Under the pieces are notes generated by a model. It did not search any database, was not told the DNA's origin, and was given only the letters and a program-made list of their open reading frames with translations. A stretch of DNA of 64,000 nucleotides from Paludibacteraceae bacterium. GTDB taxonomy: Bacteria > Bacteroidota > Bacteroidia > Bacteroidales > Paludibacteraceae. Shown piece after piece: positions 45,113 to 53,975 of this stretch (the stretch's first letter is position 1; every line of letters begins with the position of its first letter). The translations under genes were made by a program, and so were the position numbers. The stretch lies in assembly GCA_024399655.1 (NCBI GenBank), contig JAKSNP010000009.1, positions 1 through 64,000 of the forward strand. Reading direction: 5' to 3'.

Positions 45113-46838
45113 CTTCTTCTTCCGCTGCAGTAGTTTCTTCCTCAACGGCTTCAGCAACTTCTTCTACTTGTTCAACAGGAGCTTCGCTCTTGGAACGGAA
45201 GGGAGATTGTTGAATACCCAGTTTGACCAATACAAATTCGACGATTGCCAAAGCAACCAGAATGGAAGCGATGGTGATCGTCCATTTTTTCCATTTGGGC
45301 ATACCTTTTTTTGCGAAAGGATCGCTGAGTTTCATCACAGGGAATTTAACTTGTTCAGTCAATGTGGCTCCAAACGGAACAGAAATGATCGAATCAGCGT
45401 TGATAGCCCAACCGTTGGCGTTGAGGATAGGAGCAAGATTGCGTTTGCGCAATTTGAGCCATGCCAACAACATGGAGGGTCCGGAAATCAGGAGCATGAT
45501 GCCCACCAGGATGAGCAACAGTTTCCAACTTGGAGTTTGATGAATCCCTTCCGCCAGTTTTACCAAGAATTGACCAATAAAGCCAATCGCCATACCAATC
45601 GCTGCAAAGATACCAGCAAATTTTGCTATATCAAAGGCAGACTTCTTGGCTGCAGGTGCTGCAGCGGAATCTGCTGATGCATTAGCAATGCCGCTTTCTG
45701 CTTGAGCAGTCATATCAGCAAAGGCCTTGTCATTTTTCTCTGCGGCAGACTTGTTGATCAGTTCGGTGACCCATTTGGCGAATTTGCGATAAGGATCCCA
45801 GAAAGCTTGACGAATGGAAATCGGGTTATCTTCCACTTTTGTAACAATTGCATCCCAATCGTTGCCTTGGCGATCATAGAAGATGGCATTCTTTCCAACC
45901 GTCAAATTGCGAATTTCACCCATGGTAACAGCTGCAACAATTTGCATAGATTGATTCAAAACACGATTCGTGCAGTCGCAATAGAGCAGGAACATACCAC
46001 TTTGCGGGGCTTGTGCAGTCAATTTAGCCATATCATTAGCGCGTATGCAGAGATGGCATGCGCGTTGGTCGATTACGAGCGTACCGCATTGGAAGATGGA
46101 GTTTCCATGAATTTTATAGAAGTTTTCAAAAGTTACGTAGTTCTGCAAGAGTGTAATGAAGTCGCGATGAACAAGCAAGAGTTTGCGTAGAGGCTCCAAT
46201 TCATCCTGTTTGGCTTTAAGAGCGGCTGCGTTGGCGTCAGCTGCGGCTTGAACAGCAGCTTCGTAAGCGGCGATTTTGTCTCCCATTTCGATAAATTCAG
46301 TTTCGCTCATTCCTGGTTTGACGGCATCTTCAGCAATAACGGCCAGTCCGAGTTTTTGCAGTTTCTCGAGTTGGAAGTAGGCAGCATATTCGTCTTTTTT
46401 TGCTTTGTATGCTTCGATTACATCAGCGGCATAGGGAGCATCCGGAGCAGCCTGCTCGTCAATGGTGATGGCAGCGATAGCCGCATCCAAGGCAGCGAGA
46501 TTGGTTTCGGGAAGACGGTCCGCAATGGCGCGAAGGTCAGCATCAAGAATGTCTTCTTTGTTGATGCAGTCGGTCTTTTGGAAAAGAGTGTCCGGATTTT
46601 TGATTACCGAACACAGCCATTCAGCCGTACGGATTACTTCAGTAATATGAAGTTGCCCGTCATGATCTGCGTCCATAAGAGATAGAGATTGTTCTGGAAT
46701 TTCCAAGCCTTTGACGGGGCATGAAAGAACAGTCCACATTTTTTGATCCAGTTCGCCCAAATGACGGATGTCCTCACCCGACTGAATCTTTACGCGAGTA
46801 GCGCCACCCACGTTGGCGAATGTAAAATTGTAAGCCAT
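45060..46838 (-). CDS. EF-hand membrane protein with acidic tail
   Basis: A 592-aa protein, not a named family known to me. A canonical EF-hand loop DADHDGQLHITE (56-67; D1, D3, D5, G6, E12) lies in the N-terminal part. An Ala-rich helical region (about 155-220) and a middle domain (about 225-375) follow. Three membrane segments (about 405-430, 443-465, 520-545) follow. The end is Glu/Ala/Ser-rich (EEETTAAEEEVTSAEE). Its last 17 codons are antisense to the conserved end of argS. It is the last gene of the long minus-strand run, 42 bp after the UPF0597 gene. Calcium binding at the membrane is inferred. Confidence 0.8.
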   Translation of the reverse strand: MAYNFTFANVGGATRVKIQSGEDIRHLGELDQKMWTVLSCPVKGLEIPEQSLSLMDADHDGQLHITEVIRTAEWLCSVIKNPDTLFQKTDCINKEDILDADLRAIADRLPETNLAALDAAIAAITIDEQAAPDAPYAADVIEAYKAKKDEYAAYFQLEKLQKLGLAVIAEDAVKPGMSETEFIEMGDKIAAYEAAVQAAADANAAALKAKQDELEPLRKLLLVHRDFITLLQNYVTFENFYKIHGNSIFQCGTLVIDQRACHLCIRANDMAKLTAQAPQSGMFLLYCDCTNRVLNQSMQIVAAVTMGEIRNLTVGKNAIFYDRQGNDWDAIVTKVEDNPISIRQAFWDPYRKFAKWVTELINKSAAEKNDKAFADMTAQAESGIANASADSAAAPAAKKSAFDIAKFAGIFAAIGMAIGFIGQFLVKLAEGIHQTPSWKLLLILVGIMLLISGPSMLLAWLKLRKRNLAPILNANGWAINADSIISVPFGATLTEQVKFPVMKLSDPFAKKGMPKWKKWTITIASILVALAIVEFVLVKLGIQQSPFRSKSEAPVEQVEEVAEAVEEETTAAEEEVTSAEEPQSPEETSTAE

Positions 46839-46880
46839 AATTGTATTATTTTGGATAATTAAACATTCAATATATCATTT

Positions 46881-48143
46881 TCAATTTTTCTTGTGTGTCA
46901 TGATATCAAGAATCAAGTCATCCGTTTGCGTCATGCCATCGTGACCGATACGGGTCAGATTGTGGATGGTGCGGTCGATGTCTTCTTCCACGATACCTTC
47001 AATAGCATCAGCATGACTGTGTTGCATGGCTAACGATGCAGAAAGAACGGCTGTAGCCACGCCGGAAGTCACTTTGAGTGCGCAACCCGGTTTTGCACCG
47101 TCGCAAATCATGCCGGATATGTTGGCAATCATGTTTTTGATGGCGTAGGTCATTTCTTCGTATCCGCCACCCATCAAATACGTGATACCGCAAGCGGAAC
47201 CGGAACTGGCAACGACGCAACCGCAAAGCGCACTAAGCCGGCCGAGTGACTGCTTGATATAAATGGCCGTCAAATTGCTCAAGGTCAAAGCGCGGATGGT
47301 TTGCTCTTCTGTTGCATTATGCTCAAGCGCATAAATATAAACGGGCACGGAGCAGCTGATACCTTGATTACCGCTGCCGGAATTGGACATCACTTGTACC
47401 ATTGCTCCCGACATACGCGCATCACAAGCGCCACAGGTATAAGAAAGGATGTGTGTAAAGGCGGTGTCACCGAATACGGAATTGACTTTACCGGAATGTA
47501 GCAAATTACCCAATCCGTGTCCGTAGCATCCGCGGAAAGATGTCTCAGCAGCGGCTTTGTTCATTTTTGCGCCATCCAAAAGGAAACGAATATCCTCCAA
47601 CTCGGCGGTAACGGCATAATCAAAGACTTCACGGAGAGTCAGTTCGGCAAATTCAGGTTTCGCATTTTCTTGTCGTTGGGTTCCATTTTTGCATTCGTTA
47701 TCTTCAAGGAAATGTGTATGACTGCCTTGAATGGTGGCTTCGGCGGTACGTCCGTCCGCTTCGACAACGGCATGAATATACAATACATCAGGCGCCTCCA
47801 TATCGACCTGGATTGTAGCGGGAACGCGTTGCATATACTGTTTGGCATAGGCAACAGTTTGAGGATTGGTATCGCGTAAGACTTCCAGTTGGTATTCGCT
47901 TTTTCCGATGGTAGCTCCTAAAGCGATAGCAATCGGTAGGCCGACCATGCCGGTATTGGGAATACCGACTGCCATGGCGTTTTTGTAGATGTTCTTACTA
48001 AGGTGAACCGTAATAGCATCGGGTTCTTTACCTAAAATCTCTTTAGCTCGTGCGACGCATAAAGCGACAGCGACGGGTTCAGTACATCCGATAGCGGGAA
48101 TTACTTCTTTGTGGAGAAGTGAAAGAATTTGAGAATGTGTCAT
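46881..48143 (-). CDS. UPF0597 / serine-cysteine dehydratase-like protein
   Basis: A 420-aa protein of the UPF0597 (YhaM/CdsB-like) family, related to the alpha domain of Fe-S L-serine dehydratases. The N-terminus IGCTEPVAVALC and the phrases CGACDARMSGAMVQVMSNSGSGNQGI and CDGAKPGCALKV carry the cysteines expected to hold an iron-sulfur cluster. Members act as L-cysteine desulfidase or anaerobic cysteine/serine dehydratase, in the cytoplasm. The start at 48143 (MTHSQILSLLHKEVIPAIG) overlaps the glycosyltransferase stop as ATGA; an in-frame extension to 48194 lies inside that gene and is rejected. Confidence 0.9.
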   Translation of the reverse strand: MTHSQILSLLHKEVIPAIGCTEPVAVALCVARAKEILGKEPDAITVHLSKNIYKNAMAVGIPNTGMVGLPIAIALGATIGKSEYQLEVLRDTNPQTVAYAKQYMQRVPATIQVDMEAPDVLYIHAVVEADGRTAEATIQGSHTHFLEDNECKNGTQRQENAKPEFAELTLREVFDYAVTAELEDIRFLLDGAKMNKAAAETSFRGCYGHGLGNLLHSGKVNSVFGDTAFTHILSYTCGACDARMSGAMVQVMSNSGSGNQGISCSVPVYIYALEHNATEEQTIRALTLSNLTAIYIKQSLGRLSALCGCVVASSGSACGITYLMGGGYEEMTYAIKNMIANISGMICDGAKPGCALKVTSGVATAVLSASLAMQHSHADAIEGIVEEDIDRTIHNLTRIGHDGMTQTDDLILDIMTHKKN

Positions 48144-49966
48144 ATATTTAGAAAATGAAATTTTAGTCGTAGTATGGTATATGCTTTGAGCCATAAAGGA
48201 GCTTCCGTCCGTTTGATGGTATCAAATAAAATCTGTTGTGCCTTGTGATTGTATTTGGACGTGGTAGATTGGGGATTCAAGAGATATCGATAGCCTGTAT
48301 AATGAATGAGTCGGACTTTCGAATGATTCTTGATCAGTAAATTCCAGATGCGTAGAGAAAAAATAACATCCTCATAAATCATACCCTTCGGGAATTGGAT
48401 ATCCTGTATTGCTTCTCTTTTATAGATACGCATGCATGGTGACGTAAAAATGAAACGATGCCGTGGTACTTTTTGTTCCACTATTTCTCCTTTCAAAGTT
48501 ATGCGTTGGTATCCGCATTGTGCCATCATATTATTTCCAATGGCATTGATCAAAGTGGCTATGTAATCCGATTCTATGGTATCGTCCGCATCCACAAAAA
48601 CTATATATTCTCCTTTTGCGTGTCTGTATCCTAAGTTTCGGGCGGATGCTTGCCCTTGATTGGATTGTGAAAGATATAGAATGCGTGTGTCCACTTCTGC
48701 GAATGTTCGGATGATATTTCCACTTTGGTCTGTACTGCCATCATCCACCATAATAATTTGCAAATTAGAATAGGTTTGATGGGTGAGAGAGGAAATACAC
48801 CCAGCCAAATAATCTTGCGTGTTATATACCGGTACAATGATAGAAACCAAAGGTCGGTCGGCAGGCAGAAGTGATTGCATCAATATTTCCGTATTTCCGC
48901 ATTGTCGTGTACGATCGAATTGCTCTTTGTTTATTACCTGTTGACGGGTAAATCCTTTTTGCTGCCACTCTCTATATTTTGATATAATAAATTCTTGTAT
49001 TTCATTTGGCTTGTCGGTAGCAATTCCTGCATTTGTTTTGCGGATCGTTTCAGCCAAAACACCACCGTCATCCGGAATACAAAGGATTGGTTTTTCGCAT
49101 CCTAAAGCTTCATAAAATTTAGTAGTCATCATTCCTTTGGCATGAGAAGATGTCAGCACAATCATAATAGAGGAGCGGCGAATTTCATCTCCTACACGGT
49201 CGAAAGGAAGTAATCGATAGTCGGGTAAATGAAGATTCAGATATATATCGGGTGTCGAGAGAGTGTCGAGAGCGAGTCGAACGGGAGATATATCTTGAAA
49301 TTCATATATTTTGCCTATATAAGTAACTAAGAATTGGTCGGTAGTTATATCTTGTGGATAGAATTGCTTAGGATCAAATCCATTAAAGATGAGATGAACA
49401 TGGGGATTGAACTGCCGCAAAAAATCCACATGCCAAGGTGAAACAGTAGTAATCAGATCTGCTTTTCTTAGAATACGATTGCGGCGGCAGATATTGATAT
49501 TCCGATACCAATTGCGTATAGGGCGCAAATACCATTGACGATGGTGTTGATATTGGGCATCAGGTACTTGTTCATCCAAATCCCTTATATCCACCATTAA
49601 TGGAATGTGTCGTGATTTGGCTATTTCATAAGCCGCTCTTAGCGGGAAGGTGGAGAAGGTAGTGCAATATACCAAGTCAAAATATTGATGACAAATGCTT
49701 TGTTGAACCCGTCTTGAAAATTGTCGATTGCGCCAATCCGTTAGAAGTGACCAAATGGATTTGCATGCCCAATCGATTTTGTTCTTATAAATGCTCCATT
49801 GGTGAATCGGGTAGGAATGAGAAAATTCCAGATCTTCAATCTGTTCCGTATATACTTCTATGGAATATCCTTTCTGCAAGAGATAGTCGCAGAGGAATCG
49901 TAACCGTGGTGCATACGACGGTTTTCCTATAGGATCAGTTAATATGAGTATATGCGGTTGTTTCAT
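48140..49966 (-). CDS. Two-domain glycosyltransferase (GT4-like plus GT2)
   Basis: A 608-aa fusion. The N-terminal half (about 1-365) is a GT-B fold glycosyltransferase of GT4 style: DPIGKPSYAPRLRFLCDYL, then LITTVSPWHVDFLRQF, LIFNGFDPKQF and the GT4-like KFYEALGCEKPILCIPDDGGVL. The C-terminal half (372-600) is a GT-A/GT2 domain: VSIIVPVYNTQDYLAGCISSL, MVDDGSTDQSG, VFVDADDTIESD. Such fusions can add two sugars in turn. Start and stop overlap the neighbouring genes by four bases each (deacetylase upstream, UPF0597 downstream). Likely part of surface-polysaccharide assembly. Confidence 0.87.
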   Translation of the reverse strand: MKQPHILILTDPIGKPSYAPRLRFLCDYLLQKGYSIEVYTEQIEDLEFSHSYPIHQWSIYKNKIDWACKSIWSLLTDWRNRQFSRRVQQSICHQYFDLVYCTTFSTFPLRAAYEIAKSRHIPLMVDIRDLDEQVPDAQYQHHRQWYLRPIRNWYRNINICRRNRILRKADLITTVSPWHVDFLRQFNPHVHLIFNGFDPKQFYPQDITTDQFLVTYIGKIYEFQDISPVRLALDTLSTPDIYLNLHLPDYRLLPFDRVGDEIRRSSIMIVLTSSHAKGMMTTKFYEALGCEKPILCIPDDGGVLAETIRKTNAGIATDKPNEIQEFIISKYREWQQKGFTRQQVINKEQFDRTRQCGNTEILMQSLLPADRPLVSIIVPVYNTQDYLAGCISSLTHQTYSNLQIIMVDDGSTDQSGNIIRTFAEVDTRILYLSQSNQGQASARNLGYRHAKGEYIVFVDADDTIESDYIATLINAIGNNMMAQCGYQRITLKGEIVEQKVPRHRFIFTSPCMRIYKREAIQDIQFPKGMIYEDVIFSLRIWNLLIKNHSKVRLIHYTGYRYLLNPQSTTSKYNHKAQQILFDTIKRTEAPLWLKAYTILRLKFHFLNI

Positions 49967-51114
49967 ATATATTGAAGAATACGAGGGTACAACGTTTGAT
50001 GATATGTTGTAGAGTTGATGTTCGAATTATGCCAAAGCAATACGATTTCTCCTTTATATTTGCGTATGGTATCAATAACATGACAACTTACTTCAAAAGC
50101 CTGATCGATATCCAAATTCATATAATTGAAATTGCTCAATGTCACATCCATCAAAGATAGAGGATGTAGTGTAAGATTGGTCAATTCATACGATTCCGGA
50201 TCAATCCAACGAACTGGTCTACAAGTTTGCAAACGAAATCCGACTTTATCAGCAAATCCCATCGTGTAATCGTCGGTAATACCGATGTCAATCAGTCGAC
50301 GCATTTGCGGAATTGAACAGTTAAGGTAGTGAGCACGATGTAATTTATAGGAAGTATGTTCTGGCAGTTGACCGTAATAACTGGAGTGTAAACCTAATTG
50401 TGCACCACTTTCTATTAATAAATTTTCTGTTTTCAAATAATCTTTTTTGCAAAGATTGTATTGCGGATAATCAAACCCTTTACCTTTGGTATCTTTGATG
50501 AAGTAAATAGTCTGACAGCCGTTGTTCTGCCGAGCACAAAGTTTATCTTGTTCGATAAGCCAATCGAATGTATAAGCAGGGTCGTTGGATAAATGACGCC
50601 AAGAGGCTATTACCTTATTCCATTCTCCTCGCATCAATCCTCCTAAACCACCACGTATATGGCGGTAATGTTCAATTGTATCCACGTCATGAGTCAAACA
50701 GATTTTGTGTTTGTAGGCTGAAGGAACTTCACTTCCCAACGCTTGAAGCAATGCGATACTATAGATATCCACTAATGGCGTTTCTAGTTGACTGTTTTGA
50801 CCTATAAACGAGAAGACTGCTGAAAAACGGCCGTGTTCATCTCGTCTTTTATTGATCAACTCTTCTGCACGAGAAATGAAAAAGAATGAGTTGTAAATGA
50901 TGTCAGTATCAAAAACGATAGTGTTTCCTTCAGTATGCATCACGGGCAGACTCCAATCAGGAACGACAAGCTCTTTGCCCAAGTGATTGTTGGGAATAAT
51001 GACCGCTTTATACTGCTGCCATAAACGACGATTTGCAGTATAACCTACCAGCGGCAGCAACTCGTGTTGTCCGTATAGTAAGAATTCGGTAATATAGGCA
51101 ATTATTTCATTCAC
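49963..51114 (-). CDS. Polysaccharide deacetylase-like protein (with N-terminal DUF7033-type region)
   Basis: A 383-aa protein without signal peptide. The N-terminal half (about 1-130) is of the sort seen before NodB-type domains in Bacteroidales; the C-terminal half has the metal motif THDVD in ICLTHDVDTIEHYRH, a later QLGLHSSYYGQLPE (second His box, H-S-S), and LHPLSLMDVTLSNF. It probably removes acetyl groups from a sugar intermediate, or is an inactive relative; only the motif match is visible. It ends in an ATGA overlap with the two-domain glycosyltransferase gene. Confidence 0.75.
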   Translation of the reverse strand: MNEIIAYITEFLLYGQHELLPLVGYTANRRLWQQYKAVIIPNNHLGKELVVPDWSLPVMHTEGNTIVFDTDIIYNSFFFISRAEELINKRRDEHGRFSAVFSFIGQNSQLETPLVDIYSIALLQALGSEVPSAYKHKICLTHDVDTIEHYRHIRGGLGGLMRGEWNKVIASWRHLSNDPAYTFDWLIEQDKLCARQNNGCQTIYFIKDTKGKGFDYPQYNLCKKDYLKTENLLIESGAQLGLHSSYYGQLPEHTSYKLHRAHYLNCSIPQMRRLIDIGITDDYTMGFADKVGFRLQTCRPVRWIDPESYELTNLTLHPLSLMDVTLSNFNYMNLDIDQAFEVSCHVIDTIRKYKGEIVLLWHNSNINSTTYHQTLYPRILQYI

Positions 51115-51139
51115 TATCGCGATAATTCAGGTGGAGATA

Positions 51140-52918
51140 TTATTCACTCAGTAGTTCCCACTCGTACATTTTTTGTTCTATTTCGTGTTTTATGCGTTCA
51201 TAACGTTGAAAATTGTCAGGTGTTTGATTGACTGCCTCGCTTAACAAGGATTCTATTTGCTTTTGTTCATCTTCCAAGTGAGCAATGGCAGTTTCCACCT
51301 CTGCTATTTGTTTTTCTTTTTTGCGTCGTGCTGCAGCCTCGGCTTTTTGTTGCTCATAGGATAATTTAGCAGTAGACGCATTTTCTTTTATAGAATTTTC
51401 AGATGGATTATTGTCTTTCTTTTCCAGTTCATGAAGCGAAGACATTTTTTTTGAGCGGAGGAAATCATAAATTCCCCCCAGATGCTCACGAACTTTCCCT
51501 CCTCCAAATTCATATACTTTTTCCACTAATCCGTCTAGAAAATCACGGTCGTGGCTAACACAAATAACAGTCCCGTCAAAATCTTTGAGTGCAGCTTTCA
51601 GTACATCTTTAGAGGGCATATCCAGGTGATTGGTCGGTTCGTCCAAAATAAGCAGATTGCAAGGCGACAAAAGCAGCCTGATCATGGCCAGACGACTGCG
51701 TTCGCCTCCAGATAGAACCTTGACTTTTTTGTCGGAAGCTTCTCCTCCAAACATAAATGCACCTAAAATGTCGCGAATTTTTAGTCGTATATCACCCGTC
51801 GCAACATAATCGATTGTCTCAAAAACTGTTTTGCTTTCATCCAAAAGGCTGGCCTCATTTTGAGCGAAATAACCGATTTTGACATTATGACCTATTTTAA
51901 GCGTGCCCAAATAATCCAATTGGTCCATAATACATCTTACCAAAGTGGTTTTGCCTTCGCCATTCCGTCCTACAAACGCCACTTTTTCTCCGCGACGGAT
52001 AGTAAAGGTTACTCCGGAAATGACAGGATGATCAGCTCCGTTATAGGTTTTGGCCAAGTCCTCAATGATAACCGGAAAATCACCACTGCGTGGAGCTGGA
52101 GGAAATTTGAGATTGAGACGGGAATTGTCTTCCAGATCCACTTCCAATCTTTCCAAACGGTCCAATTGTTTTATTCTGCTTTGTACCTGAACCGCTTTTG
52201 TCGCTTTGTATCTGAATCGTTCGATAAAAGCCTCGGTATCTTCAATCATTTTTTGCTGATTGAGATATGCTCTTACTTGTTGCTCGTGTCGTTCCTGCCG
52301 TAATTTGCGGAATTCGGTATAAGATACATTGTAATCATATATATGTCCTAACGAGATTTCAATGGTTCGTGTGGTAACATGGTCCAAAAATGCTCGATCG
52401 TGGCTGACTAACAATACTGCCGATGAACTTTGTGCTAAAAATTCTTCAAGCCATTGAATTGATTCGATGTCCAAGTGGTTGGTCGGCTCATCTAGCAAAA
52501 GCAGGTCGGGATGTGATAGAAGTATTTTTGCCAATTCTATTCGCATCCGCCATCCTCCGGAAAATTCGGAACAGGAACGGTCCATATCCTTACGCTCGAA
52601 TCCCAATCCGATCAATGTACGGTCTGCTTCCGCTTTGAATCGTGCATCTTGATTATCTCCAAGTACTTCATTAATCAATGTTTTACCGTCTTTGTGCAAC
52701 ATCACTTGAGGCAGATAACCTATTTTTAAGTCTGCGTCTCGTGAGATGGTACCGGAGGTCGGTTGCATTTCACCTGCAATCAGACGAAGCATAGTGGTTT
52801 TGCCGGCACCGTTTTTGCCGACTATAGCGATACGTTCTTTTTTGTTAATCAAAAACGATATATCTTCCAATACCGTTTGTGACAGGAATTCTATGGATAG
52901 ATGATCAATGCTGAGCAT
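51140..52918 (-). CDS. ABC-F family ATPase
   Basis: A 592-aa soluble protein with two ABC domains and no membrane segment. Domain 1 has GKNGAGKTT and signature SEFSGGWRMRIELAK with LLLLDEPTNHLD; domain 2 has GRNGEGKTT and LSGGERSRLAM with LLILDEPTNHLD. The charged linker between them (about 190-260) and the C-terminal coiled coil (about 525-592) fit an ABC-F ribosome factor. Members act on stalled ribosomes or confer antibiotic resistance by protection. Subfamily not decided. The ATG at 52918 is preferred to a TTG 12 bases upstream; both overlap the upstream gene. Confidence 0.93.
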   Translation of the reverse strand: MLSIDHLSIEFLSQTVLEDISFLINKKERIAIVGKNGAGKTTMLRLIAGEMQPTSGTISRDADLKIGYLPQVMLHKDGKTLINEVLGDNQDARFKAEADRTLIGLGFERKDMDRSCSEFSGGWRMRIELAKILLSHPDLLLLDEPTNHLDIESIQWLEEFLAQSSSAVLLVSHDRAFLDHVTTRTIEISLGHIYDYNVSYTEFRKLRQERHEQQVRAYLNQQKMIEDTEAFIERFRYKATKAVQVQSRIKQLDRLERLEVDLEDNSRLNLKFPPAPRSGDFPVIIEDLAKTYNGADHPVISGVTFTIRRGEKVAFVGRNGEGKTTLVRCIMDQLDYLGTLKIGHNVKIGYFAQNEASLLDESKTVFETIDYVATGDIRLKIRDILGAFMFGGEASDKKVKVLSGGERSRLAMIRLLLSPCNLLILDEPTNHLDMPSKDVLKAALKDFDGTVICVSHDRDFLDGLVEKVYEFGGGKVREHLGGIYDFLRSKKMSSLHELEKKDNNPSENSIKENASTAKLSYEQQKAEAAARRKKEKQIAEVETAIAHLEDEQKQIESLLSEAVNQTPDNFQRYERIKHEIEQKMYEWELLSE

Positions 52919-53975
52919 TTTTATGGTCAATTATTCGCCAAAGGATGACGGTTAGAATGGAACAAGTAAGGAAATTGATACAAACCAGCAATAAAATATT
53001 CCAGTTTCTTCCCAGTATACCCATACCAATCATCAAAATCGATACACTGAGCAATACACATGTAGTCTGGATGTGATTGAGACCGGTGCGGAGTAGTAAA
53101 TGATGAATGTGGTTTTTATCCGGTTGAAATGGAGATTTGTGATTCTTGATTCGTGTAATCATCACACGAATGGTGTCGAATATAGGAATAGAAAGAATGC
53201 AAATAGCCACTGCAGGTGCTGCATTGATCTGGAATTTCTCCGGAACTGAATGGTAGGCGTTGATTTCGCAAAAATGGAATACGAACGCCGTTAACATGTA
53301 TCCTAATAGCAAACTGCCAGAATCGCCCATGAAGATTTTGTTGCGACTTCCACCGAATACATTGTAGCAGAAAAATACAGCCAGAGCACCTACTAGACAA
53401 ATTCCCAAAATAGACCATGCCGTATCACTTACCAAATGGAAATAGGTGGCGAAAAATGCGCAATATAACATGCCTAATCCGGAAGCTAATCCGTCAACTC
53501 CGTCAATTAAATTGATGGCGTTGATAATTGACGCCAATACAAAAAATGACAACAGATAGGATGCAATCGGGTTCATTTCGTATATGCCTAAAAAACCATG
53601 AAGATGAGTAAGGCGAATATCTGCAAATCCAATTAGAGCGATACCTGCCAATAATTCGCAAATCAATTTACTCAAAGGAGAAAGAATCAAGATGTCGTCA
53701 ATAAAACCGACAATCATAATGGCGAATACACCAATGAGTAGAAATTGTGACTGTTGAAGCGTGTTAAACTCAAAAATCAAATAAGTAAGTAAGAAGGAAA
53801 TGCAAATATCCAAACCTCCAATATTTGGAATCGCACCAGTATGGCACATGCGTTTGTTGGGTCGCACTACAAAATCTTTTTTCTTAGCAATGCGAATAAC
53901 AATCGGCATTAAAGCCGCTCCTAAAAGGAAGGCAATCAATCCGATGAGATAGGTATGTTGTAAAAAGAAATTCAT
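52905..53975 (-). CDS. WecA/MraY-type glycosyl-1-phosphate transferase
   Basis: A 356-aa integral membrane protein, about ten hydrophobic segments, that loads a sugar-1-phosphate onto undecaprenyl phosphate, the first step of lipid-linked glycan assembly. Family marks: IPNIGGLDICISFLLT, VGFIDDILILSPL (DD motif), NAINLIDGVDGLASG, FMGDSGSLLLGYM and KNHIHHLLLRTGL (HIHH, characteristic of the WecA/TagO side, not MraY). It begins in the stop codon of the CapD-like gene (TAATG). Sugar specificity unknown. Confidence 0.92.
   Translation of the reverse strand: MNFFLQHTYLIGLIAFLLGAALMPIVIRIAKKKDFVVRPNKRMCHTGAIPNIGGLDICISFLLTYLIFEFNTLQQSQFLLIGVFAIMIVGFIDDILILSPLSKLICELLAGIALIGFADIRLTHLHGFLGIYEMNPIASYLLSFFVLASIINAINLIDGVDGLASGLGMLYCAFFATYFHLVSDTAWSILGICLVGALAVFFCYNVFGGSRNKIFMGDSGSLLLGYMLTAFVFHFCEINAYHSVPEKFQINAAPAVAICILSIPIFDTIRVMITRIKNHKSPFQPDKNHIHHLLLRTGLNHIQTTCVLLSVSILMIGMGILGRNWNILLLVCINFLTCSILTVILWRIIDHKNAQH

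Noticed and set aside
46122-46881. A promoter of the house type in front of the EF-hand gene
   Set aside because: Looked for and not found: no TAnnTTTG with TTG at 20 bases in the 42-bp gap or the end of the UPF0597 gene.
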